Below are positions 34,243-42,957 of a stretch of DNA of 64,000 nucleotides, in pieces. The notes under the pieces were generated by a model, which saw nothing but the letters and a program-made list of their open reading frames with translations, did no database searches and was not told where the DNA came from. Position 1 is the first letter of the stretch; every line of letters begins with the position of its first letter. The DNA comes from MKUN01 sp964481425 (GTDB lineage: Bacteria; Bacteroidota; Bacteroidia; Chitinophagales; Chitinophagaceae), in the NCBI GenBank assembly GCA_964481425.1, contig CAYZTM010000001.1, positions 124,001 through 188,000 of the forward strand. Reading direction: 5' to 3'. Both the position numbers and the translations under genes were made by a program.

Positions 34243-35859
34243 ATGTATAAATATCTACCGGCTTTAGTATTTTTTCTACTCCTTGATCCCTATAGTTACT
34301 CCAGGGCCCAAAACATGGTATCTACCTGGGACTTTGAGACCTACAGCGCATGTCCCACCGATACTGCTCAGATAGATTATTCACCCACTTACTCGAGTTT
34401 CCCTACGGTTAAAGGTTGGGTCATCCCGACAGCTGCTACTGCTGACTTTTTTGATACCTGCGGTACAACCAATGTTGATGTACCTCAAAACCAATTCGGT
34501 TACCAGTTGGGCCATTCTGCAGGTGGTTATGTTGGCTTACATACATGGCTGGACAGTGGCTACTCAAAAGGTGAGTATGTGGAGACCCGCCTCTCTCAAC
34601 CCTTTATCGCGGGCCATAATTATTACCTGGCTTTTTATGTAAGCAACACAATATGGAATGCAGCTTTGAATTTTGTCGCGATCGATAGCATGGGTATGTA
34701 TCTATCTGATACAATGGTAAACGATTTTTCTGCACCCTATCTTGATTTTGTTCCGCAACTCGCCAGTGTCGGAGGTAGCTATATCACTGATACTGCTTCC
34801 TGGCTCAAGGTACAGGGGCTTTATGCGGCTGCCGGAGGGGAGGAATGGGCCATCCTGGGTAAGTTCATAACTCATACCCCGGTAGCGCATGTCTATACGG
34901 TTAACAACGGCCCCGCTTTTCAGCAGGCTGCATATATGTACATCGATGATGTCTGCATCACAGATGTTACAGATCCCATTCCGTTGCCTTCGTCTGATAC
35001 GACAGTTTGTACATCCGTGTTCCCCCTTACTTTACACTCCTCGGAATTGTCTGACGATTATGTGCAATGGAATAACGGGGATACTTCACACGATCTGGTG
35101 GTAAATGATACGGGAACCTATTGGTATCTAAAGGTGAATAATTGTACGGCTTATGTAGATACAATTCGCATACATCCCAAGACAATCATGGATACGGTCT
35201 CGCACCCGCTGATCGATACTACGCTCTGTTCCGGAGTTTTGCCTATCATCCTGCATTCCTCAACACCCGGCGATAGTATCGTATGGAATACCGGCGCAAC
35301 CACGACCGCCATTTACGCCCCGGATTCCGGCCTGTATGTGGCTGCTTCTTTTATCGATTGTGCATGGTATTTAGATAGCTTCCATCTCAATAAATTGCCT
35401 TCACCTATACCTCTTGTTACCCAACTCGATAGTCTCCTCTCAACAGGCACTTATGCTGCATACCAGTGGAACTACAATGGCAATCCCATCAATGGGGCCA
35501 ATTCCGAGACATACATAGCAACACAGTCCGGTTCCTACAATGTTATGGTTACAGACACCAATGGCTGTACGGGCTTATCTGATACCGTTATTGTGACGGT
35601 AACCACAGGTATCAGCACGATCAGTACTTCCGCTTTGTTCCTTGTGCCTAACCCTGTACACGATATCCTGGAGGTGAATGGGGATATTCACCGTGGCGAC
35701 AGGCTGGTGATCAGTGATGCAGCCGGGCGTATTTTATATTCAGGGGTTATTAATACACAGTCCATAATAGATGTGCATTCCTTCTCTGCAGGCATTTATA
35801 TATACGGCATATACCGCGAGGGTATGCCGGTATTGCATGGCAAATTGTTGAAGGAATGA
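34243..35859 (+). CDS. T9SS-sorted surface protein
   Basis: A 538-residue secreted protein with signal peptide ending SYSRAQ. Residues about 25-245 form a galactose-binding-like module common in Bacteroidota surface proteins: WDFETYSACP, then ADFFDTCG, VPQNQFGYQLGHSAGGYVGLH, and YYLAFYVSN. Two repeats of an Ig-like or SprB-like type follow (DTTVCTSVFPLTLHSS...YVQWNNGDTSHDLVVNDTGTY; DTTLCSGVLPIILHSS...SIVWNTGATTTAIYAPDSGLY), then a third YQWNYNGNPINGANSETYIATQSGSY unit. The last 75 residues are a type IX sorting domain (LVPNPVHDILEVNG ... SFSAGIYIYGIYREG). It is probably anchored at the cell surface for adhesion or motility. Confidence 0.88.
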   Translation: MYKYLPALVFFLLLDPYSYSRAQNMVSTWDFETYSACPTDTAQIDYSPTYSSFPTVKGWVIPTAATADFFDTCGTTNVDVPQNQFGYQLGHSAGGYVGLHTWLDSGYSKGEYVETRLSQPFIAGHNYYLAFYVSNTIWNAALNFVAIDSMGMYLSDTMVNDFSAPYLDFVPQLASVGGSYITDTASWLKVQGLYAAAGGEEWAILGKFITHTPVAHVYTVNNGPAFQQAAYMYIDDVCITDVTDPIPLPSSDTTVCTSVFPLTLHSSELSDDYVQWNNGDTSHDLVVNDTGTYWYLKVNNCTAYVDTIRIHPKTIMDTVSHPLIDTTLCSGVLPIILHSSTPGDSIVWNTGATTTAIYAPDSGLYVAASFIDCAWYLDSFHLNKLPSPIPLVTQLDSLLSTGTYAAYQWNYNGNPINGANSETYIATQSGSYNVMVTDTNGCTGLSDTVIVTVTTGISTISTSALFLVPNPVHDILEVNGDIHRGDRLVISDAAGRILYSGVINTQSIIDVHSFSAGIYIYGIYREGMPVLHGKLLKE

Positions 35860-35906
35860 TGACCCGGGCATAATATTTATGCCTTACTGGGCTAAATATT
35901 TGTGCT

Positions 35907-36056
35907 ATGATACGTAAATTAAGTTCCGGCAAATACCGTATATATTCGAAGAAGGTGGATCCCAAAACACATAAGCGCCGCAACCTGGGTACATTCGATA
36001 CACTTGAGGCTGCAAAGCAACATGAGCGGGAAATTCAATATTTCAAGCATCATTGA
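35907..36056 (+). CDS. 49-residue conserved small basic protein
   Basis: A short frame of 49 residues beginning ATG at 35907 and ending TGA at 36056. It reads MIRKLSSGKYRIYSKK, then KTHKRRNLGTFDTLEAAKQHEREIQYFK and ends HH. I recognise this pattern as a widespread small bacterial protein, usually annotated as hypothetical, with core [RK]KL-SGxYRxYS-K-DPKTxKRRNLGTFxTxxAAxxHExxxQYFK. It is highly basic and resembles the N-terminal arm-binding (AP2-like) module of integrases. Nucleic-acid binding is plausible but unproven. No partner gene is evident. Confidence 0.82.
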   Translation: MIRKLSSGKYRIYSKKVDPKTHKRRNLGTFDTLEAAKQHEREIQYFKHH

Positions 36057-36167
36057 GCGTTTTTATCGCTATGCAGGCCCCCGAAAGGGGGATATTTCCT
36101 GAAATCCACGCGATAACTGGCATTTTTAGCCTGTAACTTTTATTTTGTTGTCTCAAACATCATATTC

Positions 36168-38315
36168 ATGCGTACAGGTAAGATTGCCGTGGTTCTATCG
36201 GTATTGGTATTTATTGGGGTCGACTCAAAAGCCCAAAAGAAATTCACAATGGCCGAGGCCACAAATGGTATGGCCACAACCCTTGCTCCGCAAAGCATCA
36301 GGCAAGCTGCATGGAGGCCCGGCACGAGTACCCTGACGCAGGTGGTGAAAAATGGCGATGAAGAAAGCATAATAGCGACAAATTTCCCGGCTGAGGACAG
36401 CTATACTTTGCTGCATTTACAGGACATAAATAATGCCTTGCATACCGATCTGAAAAGCATGCCTTCTGTTAAGTGGCTGGATAAGGACGATTTGTATTTC
36501 GATAATGATCATACTCTTGAAAAAGGAAAAGTAGCTGCATCGGGGATATCGTGGAGCAAATGGGTAGCTCTTCCCGGTAATGCAGAGAACGTTACGCCCG
36601 ATAAAAGTGGCAAGGTTGCCTACACTATCGATAATAATCTCTGGCTGGTAAATGATGGTAAAGCGATCGCATTGACAAAAGATGCTGAGAAAAACATAAT
36701 AAATGGTCAATCGGTGCATCGGGAGGAATTCGGTATCGATCACGGTATCTTCTTTTCACCCAAAGGCAACTATGTGGCCTATTATCGTATGGACCAGACA
36801 ATGGTCAATGATTATCCCATTATTCGTTGGGATACTGTACCTGCACAAGTACATCTTATAAAATATCCCATGGCTGGTGGCACATCGCACCAGGTAACAC
36901 TATGTGTTTACGACCCTCGTACCCATCATACGGTAACTATGCAGACTGGCTTGCCCAAAGACCATTACTTAACCTGCGTTACCTGGGGGCCTGATGAACA
37001 ATACATTTACATAGCCATACTCAACCGAGATCAGAACCATCTCTGGCTGAATAAATATGACGCACATAGCGGCAAAATGATCAAGACACTCTTTGAGGAG
37101 ACTGACCCCCGTTATGTTCACCCGGAACATGGACTTACCTTCCTGCCCGGCGTATCCGATAAATTCCTTTGGTGGAGCGACAGGGACGGGTACAGGCACC
37201 TTTATCTCTACAATACGAATGGCTGGTTGATCCGGCAGGTGACGCGTGGCAAATGGGTAGTGAACGAGTTGCTGGGTTTTAACGAAACGAACGAGGAGGT
37301 ACTGATAACTGCATCAAAAGAATCGCCTATGGAAAAGCATGCCTATGCTGCGAACTGGAATACCGGGGAGTTGCGCAGGCTTGATAAAGGAGAGGGTATG
37401 CACACCGTCATGCCCAGTGACGATGGTAAATATATATTGGATGTGTACAGCAATGCCGATGTAGCTAAGAAAAGCGTGCTGCGCAGTACGGACGGTAAAT
37501 ACTCAAAAGTACTTCTCAATGCTCCTGATCCTTTAGCTGGCTATGACAGGCCCGAAGTAAAGAATGTTACTCTTGAAGCAAGTGATGGTACACCATTGTA
37601 TGGTAAGCTCATTTTGCCTTTACACTTCAACCCGAACAGGAAATACCCTGTCATCGTGTATCTCTACAATGGCCCCAATGTACAGTTATTGCATAATTCT
37701 TTTCCTGCCAGTGGTAACCTTTGGTACGAGTACATGGCGCAGCATGGCTATATAGTGTTTACTATGGACGGACGTGGTAGCCTGAACAGGGGGATGGCCT
37801 TTGAGCAGGCAACTTTCCGACACCTGGGGGAGGTGGAACTGGATGACCAGATGAAGGGGGTTAAATACCTTTGGTCATTACCCTATGTTGATAGGGAGCG
37901 CATGGGCATACACGGCTGGAGCTTTGGGGGCTTCATGACCACTAATATGATGCTTAAGCATCCCGGTGTGTTCAAATGTGCCGTAGCAGGTGGCCCGGTC
38001 ATGGATTGGAAGATGTATGAGGTGATGTACACAGAGCGATATATGGACCGCCCGCAGGATAACCCGGAGGGTTACGAACAAGCGAACCTTTTGGATAAAG
38101 TGCAGAACCTTAAAGGCAAATTGCTGCTGATACATGGTACCCAGGACAACGTAGTGGTTTGGCAGCATTCTATCCGCTTCCTCAAAGCCTGTGTCGATAA
38201 TGGGGTACAGGTCGATTATTTTGTTTATCCCGGCTACGAACATAATGTACGGGGCAAGGATCGCGTACACCTGATGCAGAAAATAACAGACTATTTTGAT
38301 ACTTACCTGAAGTGA
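36168..38315 (+). CDS. Dipeptidyl-peptidase IV-like S9 peptidase, secreted
   Basis: A 715-residue exported serine peptidase with signal peptide MRTGKIAVVLSVLVFIGVDSKAQ. A DPPIV N-terminal beta-propeller spans about 100-460 (FFSPKGNYVAYYRMDQTMVNDYPI, WWSDRDGYRHLYLYN). The alpha/beta-hydrolase domain has the nucleophile in GWSFGGFMT, the acid in HGTQDNVV, and the histidine in YPGYEHNVRG. The length and motifs fit the S9B family, which removes X-Pro dipeptides in the periplasm. It is monocistronic by spacing. Confidence 0.93.
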   Translation: MRTGKIAVVLSVLVFIGVDSKAQKKFTMAEATNGMATTLAPQSIRQAAWRPGTSTLTQVVKNGDEESIIATNFPAEDSYTLLHLQDINNALHTDLKSMPSVKWLDKDDLYFDNDHTLEKGKVAASGISWSKWVALPGNAENVTPDKSGKVAYTIDNNLWLVNDGKAIALTKDAEKNIINGQSVHREEFGIDHGIFFSPKGNYVAYYRMDQTMVNDYPIIRWDTVPAQVHLIKYPMAGGTSHQVTLCVYDPRTHHTVTMQTGLPKDHYLTCVTWGPDEQYIYIAILNRDQNHLWLNKYDAHSGKMIKTLFEETDPRYVHPEHGLTFLPGVSDKFLWWSDRDGYRHLYLYNTNGWLIRQVTRGKWVVNELLGFNETNEEVLITASKESPMEKHAYAANWNTGELRRLDKGEGMHTVMPSDDGKYILDVYSNADVAKKSVLRSTDGKYSKVLLNAPDPLAGYDRPEVKNVTLEASDGTPLYGKLILPLHFNPNRKYPVIVYLYNGPNVQLLHNSFPASGNLWYEYMAQHGYIVFTMDGRGSLNRGMAFEQATFRHLGEVELDDQMKGVKYLWSLPYVDRERMGIHGWSFGGFMTTNMMLKHPGVFKCAVAGGPVMDWKMYEVMYTERYMDRPQDNPEGYEQANLLDKVQNLKGKLLLIHGTQDNVVVWQHSIRFLKACVDNGVQVDYFVYPGYEHNVRGKDRVHLMQKITDYFDTYLK

Positions 38316-38340
38316 TCTTTGCTATTTACGGTGTAAGGTA

Positions 38341-38772
38341 TTACTTACTTCCTTTCGGTGGAAAAGCCTCCAGTTTGTTCTTGTATTCCAGTAGCTTCAC
38401 CCAGTAAATGATCCAAAATATTACAGCCATGAAGCTGACAGGGAAAGTATATACTATCGACTGAACAGGTACGAACGTAAGGCATAAAGAAAAACCGTAG
38501 ATCATGCCCATGGTCAGGGTAGGTTGTTTTTCGACGGGTAACCCCCTCGAGCTGAATTCTGCGTAGATGGACTCGGAGACTTTAGATACCGTATTGAATA
38601 CCCATATAAGGTTGAATAAGGGAATAAGCAAAAGCCATGCCTTGCCCGGTTCCATCTTCCTGTTCTCCGGCGCTATGGCATTAAGAGTTTTCACGATCGT
38701 TATGATAAACACAATGGCCAGCGCAAGGACCACTAAGAAGAAGAACAGCGATATATATATGGTTGCTAACAT
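38341..38772 (-). CDS. Hypothetical four-helix membrane protein
   Basis: A 143-residue protein with four hydrophobic helices (about 5-29, 45-62, 85-103 and 109-127). The motif GKAWLLLIPLFNLIWVFNTVSKVSESIYAEF recurs in small Bacteroidota membrane proteins and resembles the DUF4328 group, without full confidence. The C-terminus is basic and cytoplasmic (PPKGSK). It lies 38 bases from the end of the dapB gene on the same strand, so it could be a downstream member of that transcript. Confidence 0.7.
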   Translation of the reverse strand: MLATIYISLFFFLVVLALAIVFIITIVKTLNAIAPENRKMEPGKAWLLLIPLFNLIWVFNTVSKVSESIYAEFSSRGLPVEKQPTLTMGMIYGFSLCLTFVPVQSIVYTFPVSFMAVIFWIIYWVKLLEYKNKLEAFPPKGSK

Positions 38773-38810
38773 AAGCTTGTAATTATGTGTATCACTCCTT
38801 TGGGCGGTAA

Positions 38811-39530
38811 TTATCGGATACCGAGTACATCTTTCATATTGAACGTACCTTGCTTACCGGCAATGAATTCAGCAGCCAGCACGGCGCCAAGCGCAAAGCC
38901 ATCCCTGTTATGTGCCGTATGAATGATCTCTATATCATCTATTGCCGAACTGTATTTTATACTATGAGTGCCCGGCACCTGCTCGATGCGATGAGATATG
39001 ACAGGCAAAGTGTCGGTATCGTTGCTTGTTCCCTTTGTCCAGTGCTTTAGGCGTTTTATGTTTTCCAGTACCTGCTCGGCAAGGGTGATAGCTGTACCGC
39101 TGGGAGCATCTTTCTTTTGGGTATGGTGCGTCTCTTCTATGCTCACAGAATACTCGGTGTGTTCCTCCATAAGTGAGGCCAGCAACTTGTTTACCTCAAA
39201 GAATATATTTACCCCGATACTGAAATTAGAAGCCTGCAGGAATGCTGTGTTCTTCTCGGCAGCCTTCAGCTCGGCCTTGGCTATCTCATCATTCCATCCC
39301 GTTGTCCCGCATACCACGGGTACGCCGGCCTCAAGACAGCTGAGCACATTCTCTTTTGCAGCATCAGGCCGTGTAAACTCTATGGCCACATTAGCCTGTT
39401 GCAGGTTGGCTTCGGTCATGTCACCCTTATTGCTGCTGCTGATGCGCAGTACGATCTCATGTCCTCTTTCCTTGGCAATGCGCTCTATTGCATGCCCCAT
39501 TTTACCGTATCCTATAAGTGCAATATTCAT
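38811..39530 (-). CDS. dapB: 4-hydroxy-tetrahydrodipicolinate reductase
   Basis: A 239-residue DapB, which reduces 4-hydroxy-tetrahydrodipicolinate in lysine and meso-diaminopimelate synthesis. The N-terminal nucleotide-binding loop reads IALIGYGKMGHAI. VVCGTTGWND follows, and then the family signature ETHHTQKKDAPSGTAITLA with catalytic His and Lys. The protein is slightly shorter than the E. coli enzyme, as usual in Bacteroidota. Its ATG overlaps the stop of the ubiA-like gene in a TGATG arrangement, so translation is coupled in a three-gene operon. Confidence 0.95.
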   Translation of the reverse strand: MNIALIGYGKMGHAIERIAKERGHEIVLRISSSNKGDMTEANLQQANVAIEFTRPDAAKENVLSCLEAGVPVVCGTTGWNDEIAKAELKAAEKNTAFLQASNFSIGVNIFFEVNKLLASLMEEHTEYSVSIEETHHTQKKDAPSGTAITLAEQVLENIKRLKHWTKGTSNDTDTLPVISHRIEQVPGTHSIKYSSAIDDIEIIHTAHNRDGFALGAVLAAEFIAGKQGTFNMKDVLGIR

Positions 39531-40420
39531 CAGAATAATAAAGAAACTATGGTGAAGGCTGCAAAGATAACACTCGCCAGGCCGTTTGTATTGGCAAAGG
39601 CCATATTTACCCTGCTCAGGTCATTAGGTTTCACAAGTGTATGCTGGTACACCAGCATAGAGCAATAAAAAGCTGCCCCTAACCAGTAGAGCCAGTGGAA
39701 GGGCCCGATGATGCCCGCATATATAACAAAACCTGCAGACAAGACATGTAGCAGCGTGGACACGTTGAGGGCATTACGTGTACCAAGTGCAGCAGGTATA
39801 GAGTGCAGTTTATGGGCCCTGTCGAACTCCTCATCCTGCAAGGCATAAATAATGTCAAAGCCCGATACCCAGGTGATCACGGATAGGGAGAACAATACCG
39901 GTACCAGTTCGAAATGTTCGTTCACAGCCAGGAATGCGCCGATAGGGGAGAGCGACAGCCCGATGCCCAGCACTATATGGCATAAAGCAGTAAAGCGCTT
40001 GGTATAGCTATAGAATAATACTACGAATATGGCAATGATGGATAGGTAAAAGCAAGCCATATTGATGAACCAGGTCGTAGCAATGAACAGTACCGAATTG
40101 GCTATGGTAAAAAACAATGCATGTTCGGGTTTTATAATGCCTGCGGGCACTTCCCTCTTTGCAGTTCTTGGGTTCAGCGCATCATATTTGCGATCAAGGT
40201 AACGGTTGAAGGCCATGGCCGCACTGCGTGCAAATACCATACACAATATCACCTTTATCAGCAACGATAGCCAGTTCATTTCTTCTGCCGGCCTGTATTT
40301 GAACCATGCAAGCGTAAAGCCTATCATCGCGAAGGGCATCGCGAATACGGTATGGCTGAACTTGATCAGCGAAAGATAATTCTTCGCTTTTTGGAACATG
40401 GATATACTTAGTGTGGTCAT
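39530..40420 (-). CDS. UbiA-family prenyltransferase, MqnP-like
   Basis: A 296-residue membrane prenyltransferase with about eight helices. The first Asp-rich motif is FNRYLDRKYDALNPRT, followed by KREVPAG; the second is YALQDEEFDRAH. The N-x3-D-x3-D-NPRTA-REVPAG form marks the 'UbiA-other' group, proposed as MqnP of the futalosine menaquinone route, rather than classic UbiA or MenA. I infer that it attaches the polyprenyl tail in menaquinone synthesis. It overlaps the DUF1573 gene by 4 bases and dapB by 1 base. Confidence 0.85.
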   Translation of the reverse strand: MTTLSISMFQKAKNYLSLIKFSHTVFAMPFAMIGFTLAWFKYRPAEEMNWLSLLIKVILCMVFARSAAMAFNRYLDRKYDALNPRTAKREVPAGIIKPEHALFFTIANSVLFIATTWFINMACFYLSIIAIFVVLFYSYTKRFTALCHIVLGIGLSLSPIGAFLAVNEHFELVPVLFSLSVITWVSGFDIIYALQDEEFDRAHKLHSIPAALGTRNALNVSTLLHVLSAGFVIYAGIIGPFHWLYWLGAAFYCSMLVYQHTLVKPNDLSRVNMAFANTNGLASVIFAAFTIVSLLF

Positions 40421-40911
40421 TTTACATCGGCCTCAAACCCTATCGACATTGCTTCCATTTGTGCGTTAGAGTGCACGATCACATTCTTGTGCTGGTGGCC
40501 GGGGTGTCCTTTACTATTATACTGTACCTCTATGGTACCCTCTGCTCCGGGTGCTATGGGTTCTTTCGAGAAGCTCGGTACGGTACAGCCACAGGAAACA
40601 TCGGCTTTAGATATCAATAATGGGTTCGTACCCGTATTCTTGAAGCGGAAGGCATGTTTTACTACATCGCCTTCTTTTATCTCGCCAAAGTTGTAGAAAC
40701 TGTCTATATACTGTACGGTCGTTTTCGGTAGTGCTGCTACTTCCTGTTGCCTCATATTGGCCTCCTCGCTGCTTAGCCCGTTGCTGCTGCTGCCAATGTG
40801 GAATTTATTGAATAAAGCTGTCTGGCTGACACCGCTAAGCTCCACGAGCGCTATTACGAAGCAGGAAAGTGTCAGCACAGTAAGCAGTATGGTCTTTAAT
40901 TGCGCATTCAT
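40417..40911 (-). CDS. DUF1573-domain protein, membrane-anchored
   Basis: A 164-residue protein with an N-terminal hydrophobic helix (TILLTVLTLSCFVIALVELSG) and a C-terminal DUF1573 beta-sandwich: YNFGEIKEGDVVKHAFRFKNTGTNPLLISKADVSCGCTVPSF, then EPIAPGAEGTIEVQYNSKGHPGHQHK. The Ig-like ASPM/SPD-2/Hydin-related fold and the conserved CGC motif are typical. It is periplasmic and of unknown function. It is the first gene of the operon with the ubiA-like gene and dapB. Confidence 0.9.
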   Translation of the reverse strand: MNAQLKTILLTVLTLSCFVIALVELSGVSQTALFNKFHIGSSSNGLSSEEANMRQQEVAALPKTTVQYIDSFYNFGEIKEGDVVKHAFRFKNTGTNPLLISKADVSCGCTVPSFSKEPIAPGAEGTIEVQYNSKGHPGHQHKNVIVHSNAQMEAMSIGFEADVK

Positions 40912-40968
40912 ATGTTCTTAAATAATTTCAGGTTCAAATTTCAGTAAAATAAGGGAATAAAGCTATCT

Positions 40969-42219
40969 CTAGGCCTTTTCCTCCCAAACCTGTGCTATGT
41001 GGACCAATACTTCCACGGCTTTTTCCATGTCCTGCACACTCACATACTCCTGTTTGGAGTGTATACCCATCTCGCCGGTAAACAGGTTCGGGCAGGGTAG
41101 CCCCATGAACGACAGGCGTGAGCCATCTGTGCCGCCGCGTATGCTCATGCGTTCAGTTGTTATGCCTGCCCTTTTGTAGGCTTCATCTGCATTATCCATT
41201 ACCTGCGGGTGCTGGTCCAGCATTTCCTTCATATTACGGTATTGCTCTTTTATGATTAGCTCAGCGGTAGCGCCGGGAAATTGCTCAACAGCTTTGTTTG
41301 CGAGCTCGCGCAGGCGCTCTTCATAATGTGCCAGTTGGGCCGTATCGAAGTCGCGGACTATGAACTGAACGCTGGCTTTTTCCAGTACCCCCTCCATGTG
41401 TACGGGGTGTACAAAGCCCTGCATACCTTCTGTTTTTTCCGGGCACCACTCATCACGGGGCAGTAGGTCTATGAATGCTGATGCCACCTTGATGGCATTC
41501 ACCATTTTATCCTTGGCATAACCCGGGTGTGCACTTACGCCATTGAAGACCACTGTTGCAGCATCGGCTGAAAAGGTTTCTCCTTCCAGGTGTCCGCGTT
41601 CGCCTCCGTCCAGCGTATAGCCAAATTGGGCCCCCAGTTTTTGCATATCTACCTTAGCCACGCCGCGGCCTATCTCCTCATCGGGGGTGAAGAGGATACG
41701 TATCTTACCATGTTTTATTTCAGGGTGTTGCACCAGGTAGTCTGCCAGGTCCATAATAATGGCTACCCCGGCTTTGTCATCTGCTCCCAGCAACGTAGTG
41801 CCCGAGGCAGTAATGATATCATCACCTATGCGTTCTTTCAAATAGGGGTGTTCTTTAGCGCTTACTACCACGGTCGGGTCATCTGGTAATACGATGTCTT
41901 TACCGTCATAGTTCATATGTAGTATGGGCCTAACACCTGTGCCACTGCAATCAGGGGCGGTATCAACGTGTGAGCAATAGCAGAGTACAGGCACTTCTTT
42001 ATTGGTGGTGGAGGGTATTGTAGCATATACATAGCCATGCTCGTCCAGTTCAGCATCGTTGATGCCCAGTTTTTTTAGTTCTTCAACCAATATACGGCTA
42101 AGGTCTTTCTGCTTCTCTGTTGAGGGTTGTGTGGGCGAGGCGGGGTCACTTTGTGTGTCCACCTGCACATAGCGCATAAAACGGTCGGCAACGGTATGTT
42201 TATGATCTTTCAATGACAT
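40969..42219 (-). CDS. pepT: Peptidase T (tripeptide aminopeptidase)
   Basis: A 416-residue M20 metallopeptidase. Zinc-site motifs are CYCSHVDTAPD, LLGADDKAGVA, FTPDEEIGRG and the region LDGGERGHLEGE; GGTDGSRLSFMGLPCPNLFTGE lies near the C-terminus. Peptidase T removes N-terminal residues from tripeptides in the cytoplasm, and the length is normal for PepT. It starts at ATG 42219. It is 57 bases from the start of the DUF1573 gene on the same strand and could belong to the same transcript. Confidence 0.95.
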   Translation of the reverse strand: MSLKDHKHTVADRFMRYVQVDTQSDPASPTQPSTEKQKDLSRILVEELKKLGINDAELDEHGYVYATIPSTTNKEVPVLCYCSHVDTAPDCSGTGVRPILHMNYDGKDIVLPDDPTVVVSAKEHPYLKERIGDDIITASGTTLLGADDKAGVAIIMDLADYLVQHPEIKHGKIRILFTPDEEIGRGVAKVDMQKLGAQFGYTLDGGERGHLEGETFSADAATVVFNGVSAHPGYAKDKMVNAIKVASAFIDLLPRDEWCPEKTEGMQGFVHPVHMEGVLEKASVQFIVRDFDTAQLAHYEERLRELANKAVEQFPGATAELIIKEQYRNMKEMLDQHPQVMDNADEAYKRAGITTERMSIRGGTDGSRLSFMGLPCPNLFTGEMGIHSKQEYVSVQDMEKAVEVLVHIAQVWEEKA

Positions 42220-42326
42220 CTGTATGTATTTAAGGGTATAAAAATAGCGGATTGGCTTAATAAAATCATATTCTTAAATAAGCCTTGTTTATGGCATTCA
42301 AGTAGTATAGGTTGTATCTTCGCCCC

Positions 42327-42908
42327 ATGAAATGGAGCAATAGATTAGATTTTTCACAGATCGTTACGCTCAGCTTTACTCTCTTTGCCGTTATAGATGT
42401 ACTGGGGTCCATCCCCGTCATCCTGTCGCTAAAAAAGAAGATGGGGGACATTAGCGCTACCCAGGCTACCTTGGTCTCGGGGGCGCTCATATTGGTCTTT
42501 TTCTTTGTGGGTGAGCAGATGCTCAATTTCATGGGTCTCGATATTCATTCTTTTGCCATAGCGGGTTCCATAGTCATCTTTATATTGGGGCTCGAGATGG
42601 TACTCGGCTTCGATTTTTTCAAACACGACCCGGACAGCAAGTCGGGAACTGTGGTGCCGATAGCCTTTCCTATTATTGCCGGTTCTGGTACGCTTACTAC
42701 GGTCATGTCGCTGAAGGCAGACTATAATGCGTATAACATCCTTATTGCCATTTTGGTCAATTTGGTGTTCGTTTTCCTTACGCTTCGTTCCATCAATACT
42801 ATCGAGCGCATCCTTGGGCCCAATGGTATAGCCATTATCCGGAAGTTCTTTGGTGTAATTCTACTTGCTATAGCCATTAAGATATTCAGGGGAAATGTGG
42901 GGTTTTAA
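42327..42908 (+). CDS. MarC/UPF0056 family membrane protein
   Basis: A 193-residue protein with six hydrophobic helices. Characteristic stretches are FAVIDVLGSIPVILSL, GLDIHSFAIAGSIVIFILGLEMVLG, and PIAFPIIAGSGTLTTVMSL. These mark the MarC family of inner-membrane proteins, whose function is unsettled. The ATG at 42327 is preferred to an upstream TTG at 42312. It is convergent with the VWA gene, with a shared terminator overlapping its stop. Confidence 0.92.
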   Translation: MKWSNRLDFSQIVTLSFTLFAVIDVLGSIPVILSLKKKMGDISATQATLVSGALILVFFFVGEQMLNFMGLDIHSFAIAGSIVIFILGLEMVLGFDFFKHDPDSKSGTVVPIAFPIIAGSGTLTTVMSLKADYNAYNILIAILVNLVFVFLTLRSINTIERILGPNGIAIIRKFFGVILLAIAIKIFRGNVGF

Positions 42909-42957
42909 AAAATAAATATAAGCCCCGCTGCTTGCAGCGGGGCTTATATTTATTTTT
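42908..42957. terminator. Bidirectional terminator between marC-like and VWA genes
   Basis: A perfect 24-bp stem (42908-42931 with 42934-42957), core AAGCCCCGCTGC, with a 2-base loop as drawn and A/T tracts on both sides. The left arm begins at the last base of the marC-like stop codon, and the right arm overlaps the VWA gene stop codon. It can end both convergent transcripts. Confidence 0.93.
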
